Shown here in pieces: positions 24,954-33,404 of a stretch of DNA of 64,000 nucleotides (positions within the stretch are counted from its first letter, which is position 1; each line of letters begins with the position of its first letter). The stretch covers positions 1-64,000 of the forward strand of contig UBQX01000005.1 in the NCBI GenBank assembly GCA_900467685.1, written 5' to 3'. The notes beneath the pieces are model-generated. The model ran no database searches. It was not told the origin of the DNA and worked only from the letters and a program-made list of their open reading frames with translations. The position numbers were made by a program, and so were the translations under genes. The stretch comes from Hyphomicrobiales bacterium. Its GTDB lineage: Bacteria; Pseudomonadota; Alphaproteobacteria; Rhizobiales; Rhizobiaceae.

Positions 24954-26489
24954 ATGACTGACATGACACGCCGTGGCGTACTGGGATTGGGTGCGGCTAC
25001 CGTTCTGACCGGCATTCTCGCCGGCCGGATCCCGGTTCAGGCCGCAGAAACGAACACTCTGACGATTGCCTTCAACTCGAACCTGCCGTCCTTCGACGGT
25101 ACGGTGGGACTGTCGGGCGTGAACCCGGCGATCCAGGCGATCTATCGCTCCATCTACGATCAATATATCGGCCAGAAGCCGGACCTGTCCTTCGAGCCCG
25201 GCCTGCTGACGGCCTGGGGCTGGAACGACGACAAGACCAAGGTCTGGATGGATGTGCGCGAAGGCGTGAAGTGGCATGACGGTTCGGAGCTGACGCCGGA
25301 AGACGTCGTCTGGTCGCTGACCCGCGCCGGCAAGCCCGAGACCGGCAACCCGGTGGCGAGCGTCTGGGCGAGCATCGGCAATTTCAAGGTCGACGGCAAG
25401 CGCATCAATGCCGACGTGATTAACTTCGACCCGACCATCTTCAAGTGGATGGCGTTTCTCACCGGTTACGTCCTGCCCAAGGCCTATTATGAAAAGGTCG
25501 GCGCGGAAGGTTTCGAAAAGAAGCCGATCGGCACGGGCCCCTACATGTTCGACGCTTACGAAGGCAATTCCTTCCTGCGTCTGAAGGCCAACCCGAACTA
25601 TTGGGGCGCCAAGCCGGCCTTTGACACGGTCATCTTCAAGTTCGTCACCGACCCGACCAGCCGCGTCGCCGAAATCGAAAGCGGCTCCTCCGACGTGACG
25701 CTCGAAATTCCCTATGAGGAGTTCGACCGCCTCAAGGCCAAGAAGGGCTATGCGGGCGTTTCCTCGCCGATCTCCGACATCGGCATGATCTTCATCACCA
25801 ATGTCGAGCCGATGCTGGACAAGAATGTGCGCCTTGCCGCCCATCACGCCATCGACAAGGCAGGCATCGTCAAGAAGCTGCTGCGCGGCTATGGCGTGCC
25901 CATCGACACGCTGGAAGCCCCGGAATATGCCGCCTTCGACGCTTCAATCAAGGTGCCGTACGATCCGGACAAGGCCGTCGCCCTTCTCAAGGCTTCGGGC
26001 TATTCCAAGGACAAGCCGGTCAAGTTCAAGATCCAGACCACGCGCGGCCTGAAGCCCAAGGATTACGAGATGATCCAGGCCATCGTCGGCATGTGGCGCA
26101 AGGTCGGCATCGAGGCGGAGATCGAAGTCTACGAAATCGCCAAGCACTTTGAACTGCGCGCCGGCCACAAGCTGGCACCCGCCGCCTTCTACAACTGGGG
26201 CAACGCCATCGGCGATCCGACGACCTCGACCGGCTTTGCCATGTTCTCCAAGTCGCCGCATTCCGGCTGGAAGACCGACGATGTCGACGCCCTGATCGGC
26301 CCGCTCTGGGGCGAAAAGGACGAGGCCAAGCGCATCGCCGGCTGGAAGGCCGCCGACAAGTATATTGCCGAGCAGGGCTATGTGATCCCGCTCCTGCAAT
26401 ATGTGCAGCCGATCGTCTTCAAGTCCTCGCTGAAGGTCACGCCGAATATTTCGAGCGCGCTTCAGCCGACGCTGGTGTCGAAGGCCTGA
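24954..26489 (+). CDS. Dipeptide/oligopeptide-type ABC transporter substrate-binding protein
   Basis: The 511-residue periplasmic solute receptor of family 5 has a twin-arginine-like leader, MTRRGVLGLGAATVLTGIL, with likely cleavage after VQAAE. Landmarks are FEPGLLTAWGWND, VWMDVREGVKWHDGSELTPEDV, GTGPYMFDAYEGNSFL and LKANPNYWGAKP. Members bind peptides, opines, glycosides or other organic solutes. The gene heads a six-gene operon of two permeases, two ATPases and a VOC protein. Context suggests uptake of an indolic or amino-acid-conjugated aromatic, inferred from the shared promoter motif and neighbours. TTAGGAG precedes the ATG. Confidence 0.9.
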   Translation: MTDMTRRGVLGLGAATVLTGILAGRIPVQAAETNTLTIAFNSNLPSFDGTVGLSGVNPAIQAIYRSIYDQYIGQKPDLSFEPGLLTAWGWNDDKTKVWMDVREGVKWHDGSELTPEDVVWSLTRAGKPETGNPVASVWASIGNFKVDGKRINADVINFDPTIFKWMAFLTGYVLPKAYYEKVGAEGFEKKPIGTGPYMFDAYEGNSFLRLKANPNYWGAKPAFDTVIFKFVTDPTSRVAEIESGSSDVTLEIPYEEFDRLKAKKGYAGVSSPISDIGMIFITNVEPMLDKNVRLAAHHAIDKAGIVKKLLRGYGVPIDTLEAPEYAAFDASIKVPYDPDKAVALLKASGYSKDKPVKFKIQTTRGLKPKDYEMIQAIVGMWRKVGIEAEIEVYEIAKHFELRAGHKLAPAAFYNWGNAIGDPTTSTGFAMFSKSPHSGWKTDDVDALIGPLWGEKDEAKRIAGWKAADKYIAEQGYVIPLLQYVQPIVFKSSLKVTPNISSALQPTLVSKA

Positions 26490-26602
26490 TATCAAGAAAG
26501 CAGCGTCGTGCCGTGCCTCAATGGCGCGGCGCTGCTTGCCCCTGTTCGCAGACCCGTGCGCCCTGCCACCCCCGGCGCTGACGGCAACAGGAAGGTTTCA
26601 TC

Positions 26603-27613
26603 ATGACCGCTTCCGATCTTCTCAATCGTCTTTTCATGGCGGTGCTGACGCTTTTGGGCGTCGCCGTCATCGTCTTCTGTCTGTTGCGCATCGTGCCGGG
26701 CGATCCGATCGCCATGATGATCTCGCCGAGCGCGACGCCAGCCGATATCGCGGCCCTTCGCGCCCATTACGGCCTCGATCTCGGCCTGCCGCAGCAATTC
26801 GGCATCTGGTTCATGGATGTGCTGAAGGGCAATTTCGGCACCTCGATCTCGCAGCGCCGCGATGTCATGGAGCTGATCGGCGAGCGCCTGCCGGCGACGC
26901 TGGAGCTGGCCTTCGCCGCCCTCGTCTTCGGCGTGCTGGCGGGCGGCGTGATCGCGACGCTCGGGACACTCGCCCGCCGCACCGCGCTCGATCCGGCGCT
27001 GGATTTCATCAACGGCCTGTTTCTGGCCGTGCCAGACTTCGTCTGGGCCCTGGCGCTGGTCCTGCTGCTCGGCGTGTTCTGGCCGGTGTTTCCGCTGTCG
27101 GGCCGCATCGATCCGACGCTTTCGACATACTTCCACACGGATTTCTACCTGATCGAAAGCCTGGTCACGCTGAAATTTGCCGCCTTCGGCGATCTCATCG
27201 CCCATATGATCATGCCCATGCTGGCGCTTGGCCTGCCGCTCGCCGCCATTGTCGTGCGCACGCTGAAGGAAGCACTCGCCGAGGCCATGGTGCAGGATTA
27301 TGTGCTGCTGGCGCGGCTCAAGGGCATGTCGCCGCTGCGGCTGGTGCTGCAGGAGGCGCTGCGCAATGCGGTCGGCCCGACGCTGACGCTGACCGGGGTG
27401 CAGTTCACCTTCATGATCGGGGGCACCGTCATCGTGGAGCGAATTTTCTCCTATCCCGGCCTTGGCAATATGGCGATCGACGCGGTGATCAACCGCGACC
27501 TGCCGCTGATCCAGGGCATCGTGCTGACCTTCGGCGCGATCTTCATTCTCGTGAACATTCTCGTCGACCTCATTGCCGGCTGGCTGAACCCGCGCGGTGC
27601 CGCCCATGGCTGA
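26603..27613 (+). CDS. ABC transporter permease (DppB type)
   Basis: The 336-residue inner-membrane permease has six hydrophobic segments. A first TM reads LTLLGVAVIVFCLLRIVPGDP, followed by the family hallmark DPIAMMISPSATPADIAALRAHYGLD. The EAA loop contains VQDYVLLARLKGMSPLRLVL, and near the end is IVERIFSYPGLGNMAIDAV. It forms the channel with the DppC-type partner. It begins 114 nt after the binding-protein gene, with GGAAGG upstream, and overlaps the next gene by 8 nt. Confidence 0.92.
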   Translation: MTASDLLNRLFMAVLTLLGVAVIVFCLLRIVPGDPIAMMISPSATPADIAALRAHYGLDLGLPQQFGIWFMDVLKGNFGTSISQRRDVMELIGERLPATLELAFAALVFGVLAGGVIATLGTLARRTALDPALDFINGLFLAVPDFVWALALVLLLGVFWPVFPLSGRIDPTLSTYFHTDFYLIESLVTLKFAAFGDLIAHMIMPMLALGLPLAAIVVRTLKEALAEAMVQDYVLLARLKGMSPLRLVLQEALRNAVGPTLTLTGVQFTFMIGGTVIVERIFSYPGLGNMAIDAVINRDLPLIQGIVLTFGAIFILVNILVDLIAGWLNPRGAAHG

Positions 27614-28508
27614 GATCGTGACGACCACCACGGACGCCCCCGTCCCCCTCCGGAGCCTGCCAATGAAGACCATCAAACCGCTTTTGCGTGAACCGCGGGT
27701 GGTGATCGCCGGCGGCTTCCTGCTCCTCCTGCTGCTGATCGCGATCTTCGCACCCTATATCGCGCCGAAGGACCCGCTGGAGCAGGACCTGATGCTCGGC
27801 AACATGCCGCCCGCCACCTCTCCCGGCGCGGAGCCAGGCTTCTATCTCGGCACCGACGATCTCGGCCGTGACGTGCTCTCCCGCGTGCTTTACGGCTCGC
27901 GCATCGCGCTCACCGTCGCCTTTGTCGCGGCCAGCCTCTCGGCCATCATCGGCACGCTGATGGGTCTCGCCGCCGGCTGGTATGGCGGCTGGGCGGATCG
28001 GATCATTTCCCGCCTCGTCGATATCTGGATGGCCTTTCCGCCGGTCCTGCTGTCAGTCCTGCTCGTGGCCGTGCTGGGTTCGGGCCTCCATTCGGTCATC
28101 GCGGCCATCGTCATCATCGACTGGACGCGCTTCTGTCGCGTGGTCCGCGCCGAAACGATGGCGCAGGCGCAGCTTGATTACGTCATGGCCGCCGAGACCA
28201 TCGGCTTTTCCCGCAGCCATATCCTGTGGCGCGAAATCCTGCCGAACGTCGCGCCCGTGCTCATCGCGCTTTTCAGTCTCGAAATGGGCATCGCCGTCAT
28301 CGTCGAGGCGATCCTTTCCTTCGTCGGTCTCTCGCTCTCCTCCGATATCCCGACCTGGGGCGGCATGATCGCGCAAGGCCGCCAGATGATCCATCAGGGC
28401 TGGTGGGTTTTCGTCTTTCCTCTCATCGCGCTCTTCGCCACCGTTCTCGCCTTCAACCAGTTGGGCAACGGTCTGCGCAAGGCGCTGGACCCGGTGATGC
28501 GCCGATGA
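27606..28508 (+). CDS. ABC transporter permease (DppC type)
   Basis: The second channel subunit has 300 residues. It shows the DppC pattern: LIAIFAPYIAPKDPLEQDL, FYLGTDDLGRDVLSRVLYGS, the EAA loop DYVMAAETIGFSRSHILWREILPN and the end LGNGLRKALDPVMRR. The start at 27606 overlaps the upstream gene, implying translational coupling. ATG 27663, with CGGAG nearby, would give 281 residues and is equally possible. Its last codons overlap the ATPase gene as ATGA. Confidence 0.9.
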   Translation: MAEIVTTTTDAPVPLRSLPMKTIKPLLREPRVVIAGGFLLLLLLIAIFAPYIAPKDPLEQDLMLGNMPPATSPGAEPGFYLGTDDLGRDVLSRVLYGSRIALTVAFVAASLSAIIGTLMGLAAGWYGGWADRIISRLVDIWMAFPPVLLSVLLVAVLGSGLHSVIAAIVIIDWTRFCRVVRAETMAQAQLDYVMAAETIGFSRSHILWREILPNVAPVLIALFSLEMGIAVIVEAILSFVGLSLSSDIPTWGGMIAQGRQMIHQGWWVFVFPLIALFATVLAFNQLGNGLRKALDPVMRR

Positions 28509-29377
28509 CCCAACCACTCGTAGCTATCGAAGGCCTCAGCGCCATCTCCACCCGCGACGGCGGCGCGCCCGTGCTGCGCGATGTGTCCCTGACGCTCGAA
28601 AAGGGCGAGGTGCGCGGCCTTGTCGGCGAGTCCGGCGCCGGCAAATCCACCATCGCCAAGGCGCTGCTGGGCATCCTGCCCTCGACCGTGAAAGTGACCG
28701 GCGGCTTCATCCGCTTCGAAGGGCGCGACCTGCTCGCCATGCCGCGCCGCGAACTGTCCGACATCATGGGCCGCGATATCACGCTGATCCCGCAGGACCC
28801 GCAGACGGCGCTGAACCCGGCCCGGCGCATCGAGGCGCAACTGACGGACGGGCTTCGCCTGAAGCTCGGCATGGGCAAGGGGCAGGCGCATGAGCGTGCG
28901 CTGCAGCTTCTCGACGAGGTGCAGATCCGCAACCCGAAACGGGTGCTCGCCGCCTATCCGCATGAACTCTCCGGCGGGATGCGCCAGCGCATTCTCATCG
29001 CCTCGGCCTTCGCGCTGAACCCCAAGCTCGTCGTCGCCGACGAGCCGACGACGGCGCTGGACGTGACCGTGCAGAAGGAAATCCTGCGCCTCATCCGTCG
29101 CATGCAGGAGGCGCATGGTACCGCCGTGATCTTCGTCACCCACGACCTCGGTGTGGTCGCGAAAATCTGCGACCGCGTGACGCTGCTTTATGCCGGCAAG
29201 GTGATCGAGGACGGCGCGACCGCCGACATGCTGACCCAGCCCAAACACATCTATACCAGCGCGCTGATTGCCGCCGGCCCCCGCTACGACCGGCCGAATG
29301 CCGGGCTGGAGCCCGTGCCGGAAGCCGTGTTCCGGCAATTGCGCGCCGAAATCGGCATTGCCGAGAGGAGAGTGTGA
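28505..29377 (+). CDS. ABC transporter ATP-binding protein (DppD type)
   Basis: The 290-residue ATPase has Walker A GESGAGKST, Q-loop LIPQDPQTALNP, signature ELSGGMRQRI, Walker B LVVADEPTTALD and H-loop FVTHDLGVVAK. The C-terminal oligopeptide-transporter extension HIYTSALIAAGPRYD is present but lacks the cysteine cluster seen in some DppD proteins. It energises the DppBC-type permeases. The ATG overlaps the permease stop by 4 nt. Confidence 0.93.
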   Translation: MTQPLVAIEGLSAISTRDGGAPVLRDVSLTLEKGEVRGLVGESGAGKSTIAKALLGILPSTVKVTGGFIRFEGRDLLAMPRRELSDIMGRDITLIPQDPQTALNPARRIEAQLTDGLRLKLGMGKGQAHERALQLLDEVQIRNPKRVLAAYPHELSGGMRQRILIASAFALNPKLVVADEPTTALDVTVQKEILRLIRRMQEAHGTAVIFVTHDLGVVAKICDRVTLLYAGKVIEDGATADMLTQPKHIYTSALIAAGPRYDRPNAGLEPVPEAVFRQLRAEIGIAERRV

Positions 29378-29378
29378 G

Positions 29379-30224
29379 ATGAGCGATCTTCTCTTTGAAG
29401 CGAAGGGCGTCGAAGTCACCTATGGCATGAGCAAAGGCCTCTTCGGCCATGGAAGGCCGGGCGTGCGCGTGCTGCATGGCGTCGATCTGGCGATCCGGCG
29501 CGGCGAGACGGTGGGCATTGTCGGCGAATCCGGCTCGGGCAAGACGACGCTCGGCCGGGCGCTGCTGAAGCTCGTGCCCGTTTCCGGCGGCACGATCCGT
29601 TTCGACGGGCAGGACATCACGAACCTTGCGCCCGAGGCCATGCGGCCGCTCCGCCGGCGCATGCAGATGATCTTCCAGGACCCGATGGCCTCGCTCAACC
29701 CGCGCCACTCGATCCGCCAGATCCTCACCGAACCTCTCTTCCTGCACGGGCTTGCCACCGACCGGCGCGATGCCGAACGGCAGGTGCGGGCTATCCTCGA
29801 CCGGGTCTCGCTGCCGCCGGTCACGCTGGAGCGCGCGCCGCATGAGCTGTCCGGCGGCCAGCGCCAGCGCATCGGGATTGCGCGGGCCGTGCTGATGAAG
29901 CCGGATTTCGTGCTCGCCGACGAGATCGTTTCCGGTCTCGACGTCTCCACGCAGGCGCAGGTGTTGAATTTGCTGAAGGCGCTCTCGCAGGAAATGGGTC
30001 TCTCCATGGCCTTCATCAGCCACGACCTCTCCGTCATCCGCGCCGTCTGCGACCGCGTGACGGTGATGCGCTTCGGCGAGGTGGTGGAGGAGGGGCCGTG
30101 CGAAACCGTCTTCGACGCACCGCAATCGCCCTATACGCGCCTGCTGCTCGACGCCATTCCGCTGCCCGAAATCGATGACGGCTGGCTGACCAGGCCGGCG
30201 CCTGTTCTAGAAACTGCCGCCTGA
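29379..30224 (+). CDS. ABC transporter ATP-binding protein (DppF type)
   Basis: The second ATPase has 281 residues. Walker A is GESGSGKTT, Q-loop MIFQDPMASLNPRHSI, signature HELSGGQRQRIGIARAV and H-loop FISHDLSVIRAV. The Walker B / D-loop reads VLADEIVSGLD, with Ile where the family normally has Pro (DEPVSALD). The catalytic Glu is kept, so activity is expected. The ATG follows GAGAGGAG and lies 1 nt beyond the DppD-type stop. Confidence 0.92.
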   Translation: MSDLLFEAKGVEVTYGMSKGLFGHGRPGVRVLHGVDLAIRRGETVGIVGESGSGKTTLGRALLKLVPVSGGTIRFDGQDITNLAPEAMRPLRRRMQMIFQDPMASLNPRHSIRQILTEPLFLHGLATDRRDAERQVRAILDRVSLPPVTLERAPHELSGGQRQRIGIARAVLMKPDFVLADEIVSGLDVSTQAQVLNLLKALSQEMGLSMAFISHDLSVIRAVCDRVTVMRFGEVVEEGPCETVFDAPQSPYTRLLLDAIPLPEIDDGWLTRPAPVLETAA

Positions 30225-30238
30225 CCCGGAGGAACATC

Positions 30239-30781
30239 ATGACAACTCAGAAGGGCCTGCCCGGCCTCGTCGGCCACGACCACACGGGCCTCACCGTGCC
30301 GAACCTCGATGAAGCCATCGACTTCTTCGACCGCGTGCTCGGCTGCACCCATGTGCTGACCTTCGGTCCCATCGGCGATCCGGAAGGCAGCTTCATGACG
30401 GACGCGCTGGGCGTCCATCCCCGCGCCCGCATCGAGCGCGTCGCGATGATCCGCTGCGGCAACGGCTCGAACCTCGAACTCTTCGAGTACACGGCTCCCG
30501 ACCAGCGCGATCTCAAACAGAAAAACAGCGACATCGGCGCCTTCCACATCGCCTTCTACGTCCGCGACGTCGCGGCGGCGAAGGCCTATCTCGACGAGAT
30601 GGGCGTCGAGACGCGCCTGGGGCCGCTGCCGATCGAAGACGGCCCGATCGCCGGCCAGTCGATACTGTATTTCCAGGCACCCTGGGGTCTGCAGTTCGAG
30701 GCGATCAGCTATCCGAAGGGGATGGCTTATGAGGCCACGAGTGAGGTGTTGCTGTGGAACCCGGAGAAACCGGGGGTGTGA
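30239..30781 (+). CDS. VOC family protein (glyoxalase/dioxygenase superfamily)
   Basis: The 180-residue single-chain protein has two beta-alpha-beta-beta-beta modules. Probable metal ligands are His in VGHDHTGLTV, Glu in SNLELFEYTA, His in GAFHIAFYV and Glu in LQFEAISYP. Such proteins are glyoxalases, extradiol dioxygenases, epimerases or resistance proteins; the length fits lactoylglutathione-lyase-like enzymes. It ends the ABC importer operon 14 nt after the ATPase gene, with GGAGGAAC before the ATG. It therefore probably acts on the imported compound or a product. The exact reaction is not inferable. Confidence 0.85.
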   Translation: MTTQKGLPGLVGHDHTGLTVPNLDEAIDFFDRVLGCTHVLTFGPIGDPEGSFMTDALGVHPRARIERVAMIRCGNGSNLELFEYTAPDQRDLKQKNSDIGAFHIAFYVRDVAAAKAYLDEMGVETRLGPLPIEDGPIAGQSILYFQAPWGLQFEAISYPKGMAYEATSEVLLWNPEKPGV

Positions 30782-30859
30782 GGCGGGCGATTGCGTCGGC
30801 GCATGCAACAAGACCTCACCCATAGTGGCCAATTGTCTGGCGAAAGCGTCAACCCCACT

Positions 30860-31004
30860 CTCCGTCATGCCGGACTTGATCCGGCATCCAGTGCGCGATG
30901 TCTATCGCGCGGGAGACTCCTTTATGCCACATCCTCGAAATGAGTCCTTTCAGCCCGCAGACGCGGGCTGACTGGATCCCGGATCAAGTCCGGGATGACG
31001 GAGG
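30860..31004. repeat. Dispersed palindromic repeat, family A, copy 2
   Basis: It starts CTCCGTCATGCCGGACTTGA and ends CGGGATGACGGAGG, with inner GCGCGATGTCTATCGCGC and CCCGCAGACGCGGG hairpins. It fills most of the 326-bp gap after the VOC gene and flanks the GIY-YIG gene on the left. Confidence 0.85.
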
Positions 31005-31107
31005 GTGGGGCAGCGTCACCGAAACAATCAGCGTTTCGCCTGCGGGAATGGCCTATAGGGGCGTGACTTTGCGTGCGCCCACCAAGTCGGCGCGCGAAGC
31101 AGCAGCC

Positions 31108-31398
31108 TCACAACAATAACAAATAATGCGCGATGTCCTCCCAATCCGGGTTCATTGCCTCGATCAACTCCAGTTTCCACTTCCTCGGCCAGTTCTTGAT
31201 CGCTTTCTCGCGAGCAATCGCATCCGTGACGAGATCGAACTCCTCGAACCAAACTAAGGTCTTCACGCCGTATGTGGACGTAAAGCCGGGTGTCACGTTG
31301 TTTTGGTGCTCATAGAGCCGACGCGGCAGGTCGCTGGTCACGCCGGTATAGAGCGTTCCGTTGCGTTTCGATGCGAGGATGTAGACGTAGCCTTTCAT
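31108..31398 (-). CDS. GIY-YIG nuclease family protein
   Basis: The small 96-residue protein has the GIY-YIG fold of the UPF0213/YhbQ group: YVYILASKRNGTLYTGVTSDL provides the two Tyr motifs and the catalytic Arg follows in LPRRLYEHQNN. The family Glu is in WFEEFD, and REKAIKNWPRKWKLELIE is typical of the group. Cellular role is not established; a structure-specific or repair nuclease is assumed. ATG 31398 is used, and ATG 31413 would add five residues; neither has a clear ribosome site. It stands alone, framed on both sides by family A palindromic repeats. Confidence 0.85.
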   Translation of the reverse strand: MKGYVYILASKRNGTLYTGVTSDLPRRLYEHQNNVTPGFTSTYGVKTLVWFEEFDLVTDAIAREKAIKNWPRKWKLELIEAMNPDWEDIAHYLLLL

Positions 31399-31488
31399 GC
31401 TATGGTTGTGCATGAGGTTGTAGGATGATGCAATATGCGAAGCCCAGCACGCTGACGTCTGTTGTTTGGCCGCGACGGCCACCCCACT

Positions 31489-31627
31489 CTCCGTCATGCC
31501 GGACTTGATCCGGCATCCAGCCAGCTCGCGTCTGCGAGCTGAAAGGACTCATTCGGCTAAAGTGCAGAGTCTCCCGCGCGATGGACATCGCGCACTGGAT
31601 CCCGGATCAAGTCCGGGATGACGGAGG
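31489..31627. repeat. Dispersed palindromic repeat, family A, copy 3
   Basis: It begins CTCCGTCATGCCGGACTTGA, ends CGGGATGACGGAGG, and shares flanking CCCCACT on the left and GTGGGG on the right with copy 2. The inner part is inverted relative to copy 2 (GCGCGATGGACATCGCGC lies near the right end). Confidence 0.85.
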
Positions 31628-31683
31628 GTGGGGGAGCGACGCGGCAAAAGAATGAAACGCGGAGTGTGGGGCAGGCTTTGGCC

Positions 31684-32673
31684 TCACCGCCCCCGCACCC
31701 GTCTCAACGTCTCCGACGGGCTCTCCCCATACACCTCGCGATAGGCCGCCGCCGCCCGCCCCAGATGCCCGAAGCCTGAGGCCAGAACCGCATCCGCGAC
31801 ATTCAGCGACGGCGTGGGCTTCAACAGAGCATTGCGCAAACTCTCCAGCCGCGCCTGTTGCACGCCGTCGAGGAGGGTGCGGCCGAGTGCCTTGCGGTAG
31901 GCGTCCTGAAGGGTGCGGAGCGGGATGCCGGCGGCGTTGGCGATGTCGGCCATGGAGATGTTTTCGGCCGCGCGGGCGCGGATGAATTCCTCCGCCTTGC
32001 GCACGGCGGCGGAGCCGGCGTCGGCTGCGGGCAGATTGAGGGCGGCGGAGACGTTGTTGCCGAGACCGTTGAGCAGCAGCGAGATCAGGCCGTCGCGCAG
32101 CATGGCGCGGTAGGCGTCCGGCAGACCGGACCCGCCTTCGGCCGCCTCGACCATCATGCGCGCATGCGCCATGAGGCTGCGGCCGACGGGGGCGGTGAGA
32201 TCGATTGCGGGCGTGAACTCGATGGCCGCGCGGGGGCGGTGTGTCATCGTCTCGAAGAAATCCTCCACCATGCGTCGGCGCATCAGCACGATGAGCTTTT
32301 CGCAATCCTGCTTCCAGACCATGCGCGAGGCGAGCGTCGGCGAGAGGATCGAGGCGCGTTGGCCGGCGACGACATCGACGGTCGCATTGCCGCTGCGCAC
32401 ATGCGCCGCGCCATGGACGGGCAATTGCAGCAGGAAGAAATCGGAAAGCTCGCCGGGGTCGATCTCCACTTCCGCGCCGTAGGCGACGAAATTCACCGAA
32501 TAACCGGGCTGCTCCACGGCATTATGCACGGCGTGGAAGCCCTCGCCGGAGCGATCGCGGACGTCGAGGAAATGAGGGCAGAAGATGCGGCCGATGGCAT
32601 CGCGCGCCTCATCGACGGCGCGGGTGTCGACCAGGCCGTGATGCTGAAGAGGCTTTTCCTGCGCATCGAACAT
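31684..32673 (-). CDS. AraC/XylS family transcriptional regulator
   Basis: The 329-residue regulator has an N-terminal AraC-binding-like domain (about 30-200; FFLLQLPVHGAAHVRSG). A C-terminal double HTH follows: ISMADIANAAGIPLRTLQDAYRKALG and NVADAVLASGFGHLGRAAAAYREVYGESP. This architecture (XylS/FeaR type) is common for activators of aromatic catabolism, and indole-oxygenase clusters elsewhere carry an AraC/XylS regulator. It is divergent from the flavin reductase-SDR-monooxygenase operon, with 166 bp between. The shared 20-mer motif at 32776 lies in that gap. Confidence 0.9.
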   Translation of the reverse strand: MFDAQEKPLQHHGLVDTRAVDEARDAIGRIFCPHFLDVRDRSGEGFHAVHNAVEQPGYSVNFVAYGAEVEIDPGELSDFFLLQLPVHGAAHVRSGNATVDVVAGQRASILSPTLASRMVWKQDCEKLIVLMRRRMVEDFFETMTHRPRAAIEFTPAIDLTAPVGRSLMAHARMMVEAAEGGSGLPDAYRAMLRDGLISLLLNGLGNNVSAALNLPAADAGSAAVRKAEEFIRARAAENISMADIANAAGIPLRTLQDAYRKALGRTLLDGVQQARLESLRNALLKPTPSLNVADAVLASGFGHLGRAAAAYREVYGESPSETLRRVRGR

Positions 32674-32775
32674 CGGCGGTTTCCCCGTGACGAGCCGAAA
32701 TCAAACCATATCTGCCGGATCTGGACAAGCGCCTGCGCAATCTGGATTGCCGATTGTCAAATCCGGTTCATGATT

Positions 32776-32795
32776 AGTTTAAACATAAAATGAAT
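32776..32795 (+). promoter_or_regulatory. Shared A+T-rich promoter motif, copy at the StyA-family operon
   Basis: AGTTTAAACATAAAATGAAT lies 44 nt before the flavin reductase ATG. It matches 16 of 20 positions of ACTTTAAACTTAAAATAAAT at 40974 and is related to 38788 and 24880. Confidence 0.6.
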
Positions 32796-32839
32796 GGAAA
32801 ATCCATTCGCTAGCGCTTCGGCGCTTTAAAAACGGGAAC

Positions 32840-33361
32840 ATGACAATGGGTAGCGATCTCTTCCGTGCCGGAATGCGCCGTCTTGCAGGCGGTGTCACCA
32901 TCATCACCTCGCTCGATGCCGAAGGGCGTCGTTGCGGCATCACGGCAACCGCGGTCTGTTCACTCTCGACCGAGCCGCCGTCGCTGATTGCCTGCGTCAA
33001 CCGCTCGACCTCCATTGCCGCCGTCGTCGAACATCGCGGCGTCTTCGCCGTCAACGTTCTGGCCGAGGACCAGCGCCCCGTCGCCGAGACGTTTGCCGGC
33101 CGCACGGGCCATGCCCGCGAGGACCGCTTCGCCGTGGGCGAGTGGATCGACGATGGCACCGGCGCGCCGGTTCTGGCGGATGCTTCCGTGTCCTTCGATT
33201 GCAAGCTCGCCGAGATCCACGAATTCGGCACGCATATGATCCTCATCGGGCAGGTCGTCTCGACCCGCTGCGCCGATGGCGAAACGCCGCCGCTGATCTA
33301 TGGCGACGGGGCGTTCCTGACGGCTCGCCTCGCGGCGGCCTCTGCTTCTGCTGCGGCCTGA
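32840..33361 (+). CDS. Flavin reductase family protein (StyB/HpaC-like)
   Basis: The 173-residue flavin reductase domain reads FRAGMRRLAGGVTIITSLD, GITATAVCSLSTEPPSLIACVNRS and FAVNVLAEDQ, with MILIGQVVSTRC near the end. Such proteins reduce FAD/FMN with NADH and supply it to a partner oxygenase. The styrene/indole monooxygenase-type gene two positions downstream is the natural partner. It is the first gene of a three-gene operon divergent from AraC. A second flavin reductase at 40,385 serves another oxygenase. Confidence 0.9.
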   Translation: MTMGSDLFRAGMRRLAGGVTIITSLDAEGRRCGITATAVCSLSTEPPSLIACVNRSTSIAAVVEHRGVFAVNVLAEDQRPVAETFAGRTGHAREDRFAVGEWIDDGTGAPVLADASVSFDCKLAEIHEFGTHMILIGQVVSTRCADGETPPLIYGDGAFLTARLAAASASAAA

Positions 33362-33404
33362 GCCATCAAAAAACACATCGTTGGAATAACAAGGGGAAAC
33401 CATC

